Source: CAZMJP01 sp964566895 (lineage in GTDB: Bacteria > Patescibacteriota > Patescibacteriia > UBA2591 > UBA6264). From it: DNA of 64,000 nucleotides. The position numbers and the translations under genes are program-made. The notes under the pieces are model-generated. The model worked only from the letters and a program-made list of their open reading frames with translations, was not told the origin of the DNA and searched no databases. The DNA lies in NCBI GenBank assembly GCA_964566895.1, contig CAZMJP010000001.1:7783-71782 (forward strand), given 5' to 3'. How positions within the stretch are numbered: position 1 is the first letter of the stretch; the number at the start of each line of letters is the position of its first letter. Shown here piece after piece: positions 35,957 to 45,223 of this stretch.

Positions 35957-36442
35957 TTATTGCCCCCATAGCTTCTTAGTCTGGGCGCAGCAAATAGCCG
36001 CGGCCAAAGCATCAGCCGCATCGTCCGGTCTGGGGATATTTTTGAGATTAAAGACCGTCTTAACCATTTTCTGAATCTGCTGTTTGGAAGCCCGACCGTA
36101 TCCGGTCAAGGCTTGTTTAATTTGTAAAGGAGTAAATTCAAAAACCTGTTTTCTCTCCTCAGCCGCGGCCAAAACAGCTACCCCCCAGGCTTCGCCAACC
36201 TTCATGGCAGTTTTCATATTTTTAGCAAAATAAATACTTTCAATGGCTATTTTATTTGGCTCGTATTTTTTAATTTTTTCCCTTAATTCTTGATGAATTT
36301 CTAACAACCTTTGAGAAAAAATATCGTCTTTCCGGGTCTTAATACACCCATAATCAATAATCGAATATTTATTATTCGATAGCACTTTAATAATTGCAAA
36401 CCCTGTTGTCGCAACGCCAGGGTCAATGCCCATAATAATCAT
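35957..36442 (-). CDS. ruvC: Holliday junction endonuclease RuvC
   Basis: About 161 residues from the ATG at 36440-36442. It resolves Holliday junctions by paired nicks. Catalytic acidic residues are visible in MGIDPGVATTG (first Asp), AIESIYFAKN (Glu), and the C-terminal DDAADALAAA (Asp pair); GYGRASKQQIQ is the conserved DNA-contact segment. An upstream ATG at 36523 would overlap yebC, so the internal start that matches the family was chosen. Only 55 bases separate it from yebC; ruvA and ruvB are not in the window. Confidence 0.96.
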   Translation of the reverse strand: MIIMGIDPGVATTGFAIIKVLSNNKYSIIDYGCIKTRKDDIFSQRLLEIHQELREKIKKYEPNKIAIESIYFAKNMKTAMKVGEAWGVAVLAAAEERKQVFEFTPLQIKQALTGYGRASKQQIQKMVKTVFNLKNIPRPDDAADALAAAICCAQTKKLWGQ

Positions 36443-36497
36443 AAAAACATTAAAAGATAAAAACGCCTTGCCCCCGTGTTCTCGCGTTTTAATAAAG

Positions 36498-37220
36498 CTA
36501 TTCAATATTAGTATAATAATCATTTACATCTGGGTCTTCGTCCAACTCAGCAAAGATCAGATCAATTTTTCTCTGGGTCGGCTGACTGATTTTAACCGGG
36601 TCTTTGGCAAACCACTCTACTTCTGCATAATCAACCTCGATCCCTTCCTTTTCCAGTCCCTGTTTCACTTTTTCTAAATCCTCTAAATTAGTATAAACGG
36701 CTAAATCGCCATTCTCTATTTTGATATCCTCGGCTCCCAAGTCAATAGTTTTCAATTCAAAATCTTCTAAATTAATAATTTTTGATTGATAGTCAGCAAT
36801 TTTAATTATCCCTTTTCTCTCAAACATCCAGAGAACAGAATTCTGCCCGGACAAACCGCCGCCGTACTTGTTAAAAATGCGGCGCAAATTACTAACTGTC
36901 CGATTTTTATTATCAGTCAAAGCCTGAATAACTATGGCGGTTCTTTCTGGACCAAAGACTTCATAAATCACCTCTTCAATTCGCTCCCCGGCCAACTCGC
37001 CGGTCCCCCTTTTAATGGCTCGGTCAATGTTATCTTTGGGCAGATTAGCTTTTCTGGCGTTTTCAATGGCTAAACGTAACTTAAAATTGATTTGAGGGTC
37101 GCCGCCCTGCCGAGCGGCAATGGTAATCGCATGCCCCAATTTGGTAAAGATAGCGCTTTTTTTTGCATCAAGCGCCCCCTTGAAATGTTTTAATTTAGCC
37201 CACTTAGAATGCCCACTCAT
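36498..37220 (-). CDS. yebC: YebC/PmpR-family translation or transcription factor
   Basis: A 240-residue protein with the family opening MSGHSKWAKLKHFKGALDAK and the conserved KAGDP-like AIENARKANLPKDNIDRAIKRG. Members (YebC/TACO1) assist translation of proline-rich stretches or act as DNA-binding regulators. Normal length with all three domains. It precedes ruvC, a common pairing in bacteria. Confidence 0.96.
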   Translation of the reverse strand: MSGHSKWAKLKHFKGALDAKKSAIFTKLGHAITIAARQGGDPQINFKLRLAIENARKANLPKDNIDRAIKRGTGELAGERIEEVIYEVFGPERTAIVIQALTDNKNRTVSNLRRIFNKYGGGLSGQNSVLWMFERKGIIKIADYQSKIINLEDFELKTIDLGAEDIKIENGDLAVYTNLEDLEKVKQGLEKEGIEVDYAEVEWFAKDPVKISQPTQRKIDLIFAELDEDPDVNDYYTNIE

Positions 37221-37284
37221 AAAATTAATTTAACGTTTTAACATTTTATTATTATAACAAAATAAAAAATAAAAACAATCTGTC

Positions 37285-37312
37285 TTGTCAAATCTCTGGC
37301 CAATGTTACAAT
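37285..37312 (+). promoter_or_regulatory. Promoter of the sugar-phosphate isomerase gene
   Basis: TTGTCA (37285-37290) and TACAAT (37307-37312) with a 16-base spacer. The -10 box lies in an 8-base repeat tract (caatgtta units) running to about 37332. Confidence 0.6.
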
Positions 37313-37336
37313 GTTAAAATATTAAAATGACGTTTT

Positions 37337-38494
37337 ATGGTTATACTTGATGATTTAAAACAAATAAAAAAGATAGACAAGTCAAATATGTCTAATTTTA
37401 TCGCTGACTTACCCGACCAATTTTTAAGGGCTTATCAACAATCCCAAAAAATAAAACTGCCGAAGAGTTATCAGAATATCTCAACTAAGGGAATCGTCTC
37501 CGCTTCCAAAGGGAAGCCAATCTCGGATTGGAAAAATATTGTCATTTGCGGCCTGGGCGGTTCGGCAATCAGTGGCGATTTAGCTAAAATAATAATCAGC
37601 GACCAACTGGCAATACCTTTAATAATTAATCGCGATTGGACTCTCCCTTCTATTATAATTAACGAAGAAACGTTAGTTATTTTAGTCAGTTATTCAGGCG
37701 AAACTCGAGAAACCTTGTCTTGCGCTAAACAAGCCCTTGAAAAGGGAGCAAAAATAATCGCCATCACCAGCGGCGGGAGTCTAAAAAAAATAATCCAACA
37801 TCCCATTTTTTGCGGGAAGACAAAAGAACAACCGCCCATTTTCAATTTTCAATATAAATCTCCCCCCCGGGCAGGTTTGGGATATTTAATGATGCCCATC
37901 TTGGTTATTTTAGAAAAACTTAATCTAATCGACCTGAAGAAAATCAAAATTCAAACTTGTTTGAAAGAACTTAAAAATTTTAATCAAACTTTTTATCCTA
38001 AAACGCCGACTGAAAAAAACATAGCTAAATATTTAGCTTATTTTATTTTTGACCATCTACCCATTATTATTGTCCCGGAAAAACTGGCTGGTTTGGGCCG
38101 ACGATGGAAAACGCAACTAGCAGAAAACAGTAAAAATTTCTCCTTTTTTGAAACTCAGCCTGAAATTTTTCACAATTTCGTCGAAAGCGAACTGCCTTGG
38201 CGCTTAAAAGACGAATTTGCTCTTTTAATAATTGAAAAACCGGCCGCTTTTGTTTCAGGGGCGCCGGGGGATAAAAAATCAGTCGAAAATAATTCTCTGA
38301 CCGGACTTGAAAAAATCTTAGACCAAGAGGATATCAAATGGGAAAGAATTCCTTGTTTTGGTGGCAATTTGCTGAGCCAAGTTCTTTCTTTGGTTTTGTT
38401 GGGCGATTGGGTTAGTTTTTATTTAGCCATACTTAATAATATCGATCCGACGCCAACCGAACGAATCCAGTGGCTCAAAAAACAATTAAAATAA
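37337..38494 (+). CDS. Bifunctional phosphoglucose/phosphomannose isomerase
   Basis: A 385-residue protein with two SIS domains. It interconverts glucose-6-P, fructose-6-P and mannose-6-P. The sugar-binding NIVICGLGGSAISGD near residue 75, the SYSGETRET loop near 118, and the ITSGG turn are intact; the C-terminal EDIKWERIPCFGG...PTPTERIQWLK fits the archaeal-type fused isomerase. It links glycolysis to the glycan and mannose branches nearby. It is followed without a spacer by the next gene, and probably begins a long plus-strand operon through 44256. Confidence 0.93.
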   Translation: MVILDDLKQIKKIDKSNMSNFIADLPDQFLRAYQQSQKIKLPKSYQNISTKGIVSASKGKPISDWKNIVICGLGGSAISGDLAKIIISDQLAIPLIINRDWTLPSIIINEETLVILVSYSGETRETLSCAKQALEKGAKIIAITSGGSLKKIIQHPIFCGKTKEQPPIFNFQYKSPPRAGLGYLMMPILVILEKLNLIDLKKIKIQTCLKELKNFNQTFYPKTPTEKNIAKYLAYFIFDHLPIIIVPEKLAGLGRRWKTQLAENSKNFSFFETQPEIFHNFVESELPWRLKDEFALLIIEKPAAFVSGAPGDKKSVENNSLTGLEKILDQEDIKWERIPCFGGNLLSQVLSLVLLGDWVSFYLAILNNIDPTPTERIQWLKKQLK

Positions 38495-39238
38495 ATGAAT
38501 CCCGGGGAATTAATTAAGGAAAGAGAGCAAAAAGTGGTGAGGAATTTTTTTAATATAAAAAACTTTGAAATCCCGCCGCTCCCTGATTATTTAAATGAAA
38601 CAATTATCCAATCTTGGCACCGGCTAAATTTTAATATCCACTACCTCCCTAAAATCTCTCTTAAGCAAAAATTGAACTTGCCTTTATGGAAAGACCGGCC
38701 AGACAAAGTCTTTTATGAAAAGATAAGACAAGGCAAAATTAGTCAAAAAGCCATAGAATTGCCAGGCAAGTGGATATTAATTGATTCTCGGGACAAACCT
38801 CAAAAAAGGGAAATTTGGATAACTAGTAATGAAGTTTTCTTTTTAAGAAAAATACAACCTGGTCTGGAAGACTATTTCAAGAAAAAAAACAAACAAGTTC
38901 ATCAAAATGAATACTTAAGAAAACCTTTAAATAAAATGGGGTTCAGCTCGAGGTTTTGTCTGTCTATCAAAGACATAAATAAACTCAAACCCTTTATCTC
39001 GCGTCTTTTAAAAATAAACGACAAAATCATTCGGCTGCCTTATTTCATTGAATACAATTATTTGGGGAACGCTGTCTACCACCAGTGGGCGGAAACCAAA
39101 ACCTGGGAATGGTTTGAAGATATCTACGATGAAAACCAACATTTAGCCGGAGGGAGCAACTCTGTCGGCATCATCGGCTGGGACCCAATAAACTATTGGA
39201 GCACTATTTTAAGTTTTAGACCGATAATAGAATTGTAA
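38495..39238 (+). CDS. Conserved-looking protein of unknown function
   Basis: A 247-residue soluble protein that starts on the base after the isomerase stop. It has no signal peptide, is moderately charged, and has Trp-rich stretches (HQWAETKTWEWFEDIYDE near residue 200). I recognise no family. Its tight coupling upstream and to the methyltransferase-like gene downstream (three bases apart) suggests it works with one of them. Confidence 0.72.
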   Translation: MNPGELIKEREQKVVRNFFNIKNFEIPPLPDYLNETIIQSWHRLNFNIHYLPKISLKQKLNLPLWKDRPDKVFYEKIRQGKISQKAIELPGKWILIDSRDKPQKREIWITSNEVFFLRKIQPGLEDYFKKKNKQVHQNEYLRKPLNKMGFSSRFCLSIKDINKLKPFISRLLKINDKIIRLPYFIEYNYLGNAVYHQWAETKTWEWFEDIYDENQHLAGGSNSVGIIGWDPINYWSTILSFRPIIEL

Positions 39239-39241
39239 CCA

Positions 39242-40099
39242 ATGACAAAAATATTTTTGAAAGAGGGAAAAACAGATTTTCTTTCATCCCGCCGAAGTTG
39301 GTTTTTTACCAATGAAAGATTAAATAATTTTTTAAAAAACTCATTTACCCACGAAGACAAACTAAAAAAAGTATTAGCCGTCGGCGGAAGCGGGGACTTT
39401 ATCTTTAATCTAACCTCTTTGCTAAACATCGAAAAAATTGATATTTGCGATACGGAAATAACGGCAATCTCAGTTATCGACTTAAAAACAGCTTTGTTTA
39501 AAGAATTTAATAGGATAGAAATGGCAAAAATTTACTCAAATTTTGAAATCAATAATAAAAACAAAATTTACTTAAAAATAAACCGGCACTTGCATCCCGC
39601 CAGCCGACATATATTTGAAAACATATTCAGTCATTGCCAAAATAATAACTTTTTAAAATGTTTGAAAAAAAGCAAATTTTGGCATAAAGACAGCTTTTTC
39701 CCCGGCAAACATCAAAACGATTATATTTTATATTTAGCCAGCCCGGAAGGATTTAAACGAATGCTCAACCATCTGGATAAAATAAATATTTTCCAAGAAG
39801 ACTTGATTAAAACCTTAATTTTGTTTAAAGAAAACTATTACGATTTAATTTATGTCTCCAACGTCTTAGATGGTAAATCTTATTGCGAAAACAAAAACTT
39901 ATATTTAAATATTCTTAAACAGAGTCTTAAGCGCAACGCCCATTTACTGCTTGCCACTTGTTGTCATCCCTCTAAAATAAAAAAAACATTGGAAAACATT
40001 GGCTTAAAATTGGATAAAGAGGAACTGCATAAATTTAAGTTAATTGATTCCCTCAAAGGACATTACAACTATTCTTTTTTATTATTTAAAAATATCTAA
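39242..40099 (+). CDS. SAM-binding protein, possibly DUF3419/BtaA-like
   Basis: A 285-residue protein. KVLAVGGSGDFIFNLTSL near residue 44 resembles the glycine-rich SAM-binding loop, followed by the acidic IDICDTE at the end of the next strand and a following helix that starts like the family's second motif. This pattern is shared with DUF3419 proteins, such as BtaA, which transfer the 3-amino-3-carboxypropyl group of SAM to lipids. The assignment is by pattern only; another SAM-dependent transferase is possible. It sits three bases after the unknown protein and just before a membrane glycosyltransferase. Confidence 0.72.
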   Translation: MTKIFLKEGKTDFLSSRRSWFFTNERLNNFLKNSFTHEDKLKKVLAVGGSGDFIFNLTSLLNIEKIDICDTEITAISVIDLKTALFKEFNRIEMAKIYSNFEINNKNKIYLKINRHLHPASRHIFENIFSHCQNNNFLKCLKKSKFWHKDSFFPGKHQNDYILYLASPEGFKRMLNHLDKINIFQEDLIKTLILFKENYYDLIYVSNVLDGKSYCENKNLYLNILKQSLKRNAHLLLATCCHPSKIKKTLENIGLKLDKEELHKFKLIDSLKGHYNYSFLLFKNI

Positions 40100-40112
40100 T
40101 GGGTAGGTTAAA

Positions 40113-41795
40113 ATGACTCAATTGTCACGGCTCAACCGCCCAAATTTTTCCTTAAAAGACTTGGGCGGGTGGGGTTATTTCTTAATTTTTGGTTTAAGTT
40201 TCGTTATTTTCCTTTACGTCCTCGCTCCGCCCGGGATTAAGTGCCCAGACAGCTTTTATCACACCAAAGCGGCTTTGATGATAAAAGAAAACGGATTGAT
40301 TCAGTCCTTTCCTTGGACTCAATTTACCACTTACAATGACCTGTTTGTTGACCACCACTTTGGCTACCATTATCTTTTAATTCCTTTCCTTAGCCTGCCG
40401 ACCCCGAAGAATCTCGATTCTTTTTCCGCAGAGATTGATCCCTTAATAAAAGCAAAACTAGGCACGGCAGTTTTCGCCGCCTTAGTTTTTCTTGCTTTAT
40501 TTTGGTTCTTATGTCGTTTAAAAGTCAAGGCGCCCCTGTTTTGGAGCTTAACAGCTCTCTTAATCTCCCCGTTTTTAATCCGACTTTCTTTAACCAGGGC
40601 TCCGTCTATCTCTATTATTATTCTTATTCTAGGATTCTACTCTATTATTAAGAGAAAATATCCCTTACTTTTCGTTCTTTCCTTCTTCTACGTCTGGGTT
40701 TATGGAGCTTGGCCCTTAATGCTGGTGGCGGCAGTTCTATACTGTCTGGCAAGCGCGGTTAAGGAACTGATTGGCCAATGGCCAGCAATTCAAAATCAAA
40801 CATCAAAAATCAAAAAACTGATTTTTTATATCTCACACCCTGCGCGTTTTATCTTTTCTAAAACCAATTTTAAGCTCGTTTTTACCTGCGTCTTGGGGTT
40901 ATTTGCCGGGCTTATTATCAATCCCTACTTTCCAAAAACCTTGCCTTTTTACTGGTTTCAAACAATAAAAATCGCTATTTTAAATTACCAAAATCAAATC
41001 AGTGTCGGAATAGAATGGTATCCGTTTGGTCCGGGATCTCTTTTTATTAACACCTTACCCATTCTGATTTTTTGGATCATTTCTTTGGCTTGGTTTATTT
41101 ATTCAAAAAAAGAGCAAGAAACTCAATCCTGGTTTTTCCTATTCATCTCTATTTTCTTTCTTTTTTATACCTTAAAAGCTCAACGAAATATTGAATATTT
41201 TATCCCTTCGGCTATGTTTTTCTCGGCTCTAAACTTCAGCCAAATCGGCAAAAAGATAAATTGGTCCCAAATTAAAAATCGTTTTGGAGAACTTTTCCGA
41301 AGTACAGAAAATATTTTCTACTTTATCCTGATTATATTTTTAATTGTCTTAATTGGATTTTTCCTGCTTTTTTATCTAAACCATAGCCTTAAGGAATTAC
41401 GCGATTCGTACGCCAATTATAGCCGACCGATTAATCACCTCCAAATGGCTTCTTTTTGGCTGAAAAATAACACCCAACCGGGTGAAATTATTTTTCAAGG
41501 TAATTGGGACATTTTTCCAGAACTATTTTATTTTAACACTAATAATTATTATATTAACGGGCTTGACCAAACCTTTATGTATGAAAAGGACAAGGGTTTA
41601 TATGAAATCTGGTTAAATCTGATTAGCGGTAAAACCGACCCTGATAAAACTGGCTCAATTATAAAAGAAAAATTCCGGGCGGGACATATTTTGCTCGATA
41701 AAAAAAATAAAAACTTCGGTCGGCTGTTAGAAAAATCAAAATCCTTAGGAAAGGTTTACGAAGATGACGAGGCGATAATTTATAAAATCAAATAA
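40113..41795 (+). CDS. GT-C-like membrane glycosyltransferase
   Basis: A 560-residue polytopic protein with ten or more membrane helices. The first lumenal-side loop contains GIKCPDSFYHTKAALM, like the acidic DxxYH motif of STT3 and other GT-C enzymes, and a soluble C-terminal domain starts near residue 445. Members use polyprenyl-phosphate-linked sugars outside the membrane. A short Gln/Lys linker near residue 228 is encoded by a caaaatcaa-type simple repeat. It precedes a polyprenol-phosphate sugar synthase-like gene, consistent with supply of the donor lipid. Confidence 0.82.
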   Translation: MTQLSRLNRPNFSLKDLGGWGYFLIFGLSFVIFLYVLAPPGIKCPDSFYHTKAALMIKENGLIQSFPWTQFTTYNDLFVDHHFGYHYLLIPFLSLPTPKNLDSFSAEIDPLIKAKLGTAVFAALVFLALFWFLCRLKVKAPLFWSLTALLISPFLIRLSLTRAPSISIIILILGFYSIIKRKYPLLFVLSFFYVWVYGAWPLMLVAAVLYCLASAVKELIGQWPAIQNQTSKIKKLIFYISHPARFIFSKTNFKLVFTCVLGLFAGLIINPYFPKTLPFYWFQTIKIAILNYQNQISVGIEWYPFGPGSLFINTLPILIFWIISLAWFIYSKKEQETQSWFFLFISIFFLFYTLKAQRNIEYFIPSAMFFSALNFSQIGKKINWSQIKNRFGELFRSTENIFYFILIIFLIVLIGFFLLFYLNHSLKELRDSYANYSRPINHLQMASFWLKNNTQPGEIIFQGNWDIFPELFYFNTNNYYINGLDQTFMYEKDKGLYEIWLNLISGKTDPDKTGSIIKEKFRAGHILLDKKNKNFGRLLEKSKSLGKVYEDDEAIIYKIK

Positions 41796-41829
41796 GCAAA
41801 ACCGGAAATTTCTTAGAGTTATAAAATAT

Positions 41830-44256
41830 ATGAAAATTTCCATTATCATCCCAACTTACAATGAAAAGGAAAATCTGCCGGTCTTGGTCCAAAGAATCTT
41901 TAATTTAAAAATCTCAAATTTAAATCTAATAATTATCGATGACAACTCCCCTGACCAAACCGGGCAGTTGGCTGACGATTTGAGTAAAAAATATCCGATT
42001 CAGGTCATTCACCGGCGGCAAAAAATGGGGCTGGGCAGCGCTTACCGGTTAGGATTTGGAAAAGCCCTGAACCAAGGCGCTGATTTAATTTTTGAAATGG
42101 ACGCTGATTTGTCCCATAACCCCGCTGATCTGCCCAAATTCATCCAAGCGGCTGAACAAGCCGACATTGTCCTCGGCTCTCGGTATAGACCGGGCGGTAA
42201 AATTATTGGCTGGAGTTTATGGAGAAAATTCTGTTCCCGGACCGGCAATCAAATCTCAAAAATAGTTTTAGGGCTAAAGCCAAAAGACGTAACTACCGGA
42301 TTCCGCTGTTATAAAAAAGAAATTTTAAAAAAAATCCCTTATCAAGAAATTAAAAGCGAGGGTTATTCTTGGCAAGAAGAGATTCTGCTTCTTGGACAAA
42401 AACACAAGGCTAAAATTCAAGAGATTCCCATTACTTTTGTTGACCGAAAATTGGGGCAATCAAAATTTGGCTGGCCAGAAATCTGGGATTTCTTTAAAAC
42501 CTTGATCAGACTAAAAACAAAACCAGTTAAACTGATTATCGAAGTCTTATTTATTCTCCTGTTTGGTCTGGCCAATCTCTTTATTATTTCATTTTTATCC
42601 TTAATCTCCGGCAACTTGTTTTTAGAAATGTTCAAATGGGGTCAAATCATAATCGCCATTTTCGTCTTACTATATTTATTTAAAAAAATTAATAAAGTGG
42701 CCGCATTTTTATCCGCCGGTGTAGTTTACCTCCTTTATTTGATTACCGCGGCGTATTTCATCGTCACCCAAAGCCAACTAGACTTTCATTTTCTAAAAAG
42801 GAATATCGGAGATATCAACAGTATCTTGCCCAACTTATTTTATCCTTTAACGGCTATATTTGTCATTGCCCTAATAGGCGCGGTCTTATTTTATAAATTC
42901 CAACCAATTATTAAAAATAAATTCGTTTATTTACTCTTGCTGCTGATTATTGTTTTTTCTTTGGTTCTGGGCCGACAGGAAGATAACAATGAATTATTCA
43001 ACTTTATTAAAAGCATCTATCATCAAGATAATGTCATTAACTATTATCAAACCGTCTACTCTCGGCTAATTGAAAGCTCAATTAGAAATAAAAATGACCT
43101 TATTTGGCAAATAGAAAAAGTCAATCGCCAACGGCGGCCGGAATATCTTGATAATATCATTATTCTACAATTAGAAAGTTTAAACGGATTTCTGGTCAAT
43201 GAGAAAAATACACCGAATTTTATTAAAATCGCTCAAACGGGCATTTTCTTCCCGGAGTTTTACAGCAATAGCGTTGAAACCATCATCTCCCAAGAAAATC
43301 TGCTTTGCTCGCTGCCAACCTCATTCAAGGCAAATTTGACAGCCAGTAATTTGGATAAAAAAATCACCTGTCTGCCGGAAATCCTCGGTTATTTAAACTA
43401 TAAAACTTTTTTCTTAAAAAGTTATCGGTTGGATTTTGCCCAAACCGGAGAATTTATGGATAATTTATCTTTTGACGAAGTTCACGCCGATACTTTAATG
43501 CAACCGGGCGACCCTCAATATCTCTGGGGGTATAGGGAAGACATTTTTTACAAAAGAGTTTTTAATTATCTAAAAGAAAATATAAAAGAAAAATATAACT
43601 TTATTTATATTGAAATCGGACCGACCAACCATTGGCCGTTTTCTACTCCTCCTGACCTTAAAAATTTTGTTCCTTATGACCTGCCAAAAAAATTCCAAGA
43701 AAAACTTATTAACACGACTTTTTTGCAGGACCGATATTTAAAAATTGCCTGGGAAGAACTAAATAATCTCTTCCCTAAAAAGAATTACACCCTATTCATT
43801 TTGGGCGACCACGGCTGGCCAGCTGGCTTTCATAAAAATAACACTTTTAACCAAAATGGGGCTTATGAAGAAAATTTTATCACCTCAATGGCAATGGTTA
43901 TTGGCCAAGAAGAAAAATATATAAACAAAATCGTCACCGCCAAATGCAGCCAAATGGATATTTTGCCTACCATTTTAGATTTTTTCAAAATTAACCAAAC
44001 AAACAATAAATTCAGTCGTTCCCTCCTCAAAGAAATTAATGGAAGTGAATCTCCTCAAACTAATATTATTTTAATCCAGCCGTTTGCCGACAAATATCTG
44101 AGTGTTATTACCGATTCTCTGAAATACCAATATAACAGTCGAAGAAAAAATTTTACTTTATACGATTTAAAGAACGACCCAAGCGAGAATAACGGTCAAA
44201 TTATCAGCCAAAACAAAGAAAAAAATCTACAAATCATTAAAAAATTATTAAACTAA
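41830..44256 (+). CDS. Fusion of a polyprenol-phosphate sugar synthase domain and an LtaS-like sulfatase-fold domain
   Basis: An 808-residue protein. Residues 1-225 are a GT2 domain of the DPM1 type: ISIIIPTYNEKENLPVL, the acidic IIDDNSPDQTG, EMDADLSHNP near 92 and TTGFRCYKKEIL near 158. Residues about 235-385 contain about six membrane helices. Residues about 440-800 have the alkaline-phosphatase/sulfatase fold: a NIIILQLESLNGF strand with the metal Glu, a Thr likely acting as nucleophile in SVETIISQENLLC, and FILGDHGWPAGFH near 655. This half resembles lipoteichoic acid synthase and phosphoethanolamine transferases. The domains are normally separate proteins. A role in making and decorating an envelope glycan is inferred. 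Confidence 0.88.
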   Translation: MKISIIIPTYNEKENLPVLVQRIFNLKISNLNLIIIDDNSPDQTGQLADDLSKKYPIQVIHRRQKMGLGSAYRLGFGKALNQGADLIFEMDADLSHNPADLPKFIQAAEQADIVLGSRYRPGGKIIGWSLWRKFCSRTGNQISKIVLGLKPKDVTTGFRCYKKEILKKIPYQEIKSEGYSWQEEILLLGQKHKAKIQEIPITFVDRKLGQSKFGWPEIWDFFKTLIRLKTKPVKLIIEVLFILLFGLANLFIISFLSLISGNLFLEMFKWGQIIIAIFVLLYLFKKINKVAAFLSAGVVYLLYLITAAYFIVTQSQLDFHFLKRNIGDINSILPNLFYPLTAIFVIALIGAVLFYKFQPIIKNKFVYLLLLLIIVFSLVLGRQEDNNELFNFIKSIYHQDNVINYYQTVYSRLIESSIRNKNDLIWQIEKVNRQRRPEYLDNIIILQLESLNGFLVNEKNTPNFIKIAQTGIFFPEFYSNSVETIISQENLLCSLPTSFKANLTASNLDKKITCLPEILGYLNYKTFFLKSYRLDFAQTGEFMDNLSFDEVHADTLMQPGDPQYLWGYREDIFYKRVFNYLKENIKEKYNFIYIEIGPTNHWPFSTPPDLKNFVPYDLPKKFQEKLINTTFLQDRYLKIAWEELNNLFPKKNYTLFILGDHGWPAGFHKNNTFNQNGAYEENFITSMAMVIGQEEKYINKIVTAKCSQMDILPTILDFFKINQTNNKFSRSLLKEINGSESPQTNIILIQPFADKYLSVITDSLKYQYNSRRKNFTLYDLKNDPSENNGQIISQNKEKNLQIIKKLLN

Positions 44257-44258
44257 AA

Positions 44259-44324
44259 CCCCGCCACCCCTAAGATAAACGGTCTTATTTTTTAAAACGG
44301 CCTTTTAACTTAGGTCTGACGGGG
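44259..44324. terminator. Long imperfect hairpin between convergent genes
   Basis: The arm at 44259-44274 pairs with 44309-44324 in 13 of 16 positions (CCCCG and CCTAAG blocks), and an inner GGTC/GGCC pair flanks a T-rich segment. It lies between the fusion gene stop and the pilin stop, a plausible bidirectional terminator. Confidence 0.6.
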
Positions 44325-44328
44325 ATAA

Positions 44329-44706
44329 TTATTTAGCCACTTGAGCCAATTCTCTAATAACAAAATGGGTAGCCGCGTAAGCTAAAATAACAATTATCAA
44401 GCCAATAACCGCGTTAGCCATCAACCCTTTGGCTTTTTTGACTTTCTCATCGCTCCCGCCTGAAGTCATCCACATAAACCCGCCGATAACCAACAAAACC
44501 ACCAAAAGCAAACCCATTAAACTAAAAACAACCCCCAATATTCTGCCAATTAAAGACGATAGATCCGTATCTCCTTTTAAACCAGCCTTTTCCGCCACTC
44601 CTTCCAACTCGTCCAACTGAGCCAAGGTCGGATAAGCTAAAACAATCAAAAATATTATTGCAGACACAAAACAAATCCCTCGTCCTGTCCAAGCGAGACT
44701 TTTCAT
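44329..44706 (-). CDS. VirB2/TrbC-like pilin paralog 1
   Basis: A 125-residue protein with a cleavable signal peptide (residues 10-28, ending TLAQ) and two membrane helices typical of VirB2/TrbC pilins and CPR pilin-like proteins. The second helix carries the shared motif GGFMWMTSGGSDEKVKKAKG. It belongs to a cluster of four related genes on this strand. Likely a subunit of the type IV secretion pilus. Confidence 0.88.
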   Translation of the reverse strand: MKSLAWTGRGICFVSAIIFLIVLAYPTLAQLDELEGVAEKAGLKGDTDLSSLIGRILGVVFSLMGLLLVVLLVIGGFMWMTSGGSDEKVKKAKGLMANAVIGLIIVILAYAATHFVIRELAQVAK

Positions 44707-44737
44707 ATTTATATTAAACTAAAATGAGGACAACTTT

Positions 44738-45109
44738 CTATCCAGCGACAGTGCCCAGCTTGTTAATAATGAACGCAGCTGCGGCGTAAGCTATGATGAC
44801 GATAACCAACCCAATCACGGCATATCCCATCAAACTTTTGGCTTTTTTGACTTTCTCCTCGCTCCCGCCTGAAGTCATCCACATAAACCCGCCGATGATA
44901 ATAATAACCACCGCGATTAAACCCATTAAACCTAAAACAATGTTGACAATCCGACCAATGACCACTGGTAATGCAGTGGTTGTTCCATAACCGGCCTGGG
45001 TCCCAAAATTTTCCAACCACTCGTTTCCTAAATTCATCGCTTGAGCAGAAACAACTAAAGGCACGGCAAGCAATAATCCGGTACTAATAAAAAGTAAAAA
45101 TTTTTTCAT
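44738..45109 (-). CDS. VirB2/TrbC-like pilin paralog 2
   Basis: A 123-residue protein with a signal peptide (ending SAQA) and two membrane helices. It shares the segment GGFMWMTSGGSEEKVKKAKS with paralog 1, in which the turn residues are almost identical. The ATG is preceded by a GAGAAGAG site. Its 5' leader of about 108 bases contains a strong hairpin (45141-45175), and it has its own consensus promoter at 45224-45252, so it is probably the most abundantly made subunit. Confidence 0.88.
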   Translation of the reverse strand: MKKFLLFISTGLLLAVPLVVSAQAMNLGNEWLENFGTQAGYGTTTALPVVIGRIVNIVLGLMGLIAVVIIIIGGFMWMTSGGSEEKVKKAKSLMGYAVIGLVIVIIAYAAAAFIINKLGTVAG

Positions 45110-45140
45110 CTTATTACTCTTCTCGTCCCACCCATCCTCA

Positions 45141-45175
45141 CCCGCTTAAATTTTATCTAATAAAATTCAGGCGGG
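45141..45175 (-). promoter_or_regulatory. Strong hairpin in the pilin 5' leader
   Basis: Two 16-base arms pair except for one A-C mismatch and one G-T, around a 3-base loop. There is no T-tract on the minus side, so it is not a terminator. Its place between promoter and ATG suggests mRNA stabilisation. Confidence 0.65.
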
Positions 45176-45223
45176 ATTGTAGGACGACTTTTTTTAAACA
45201 ACCGACCTTGATGCTTTATTATA

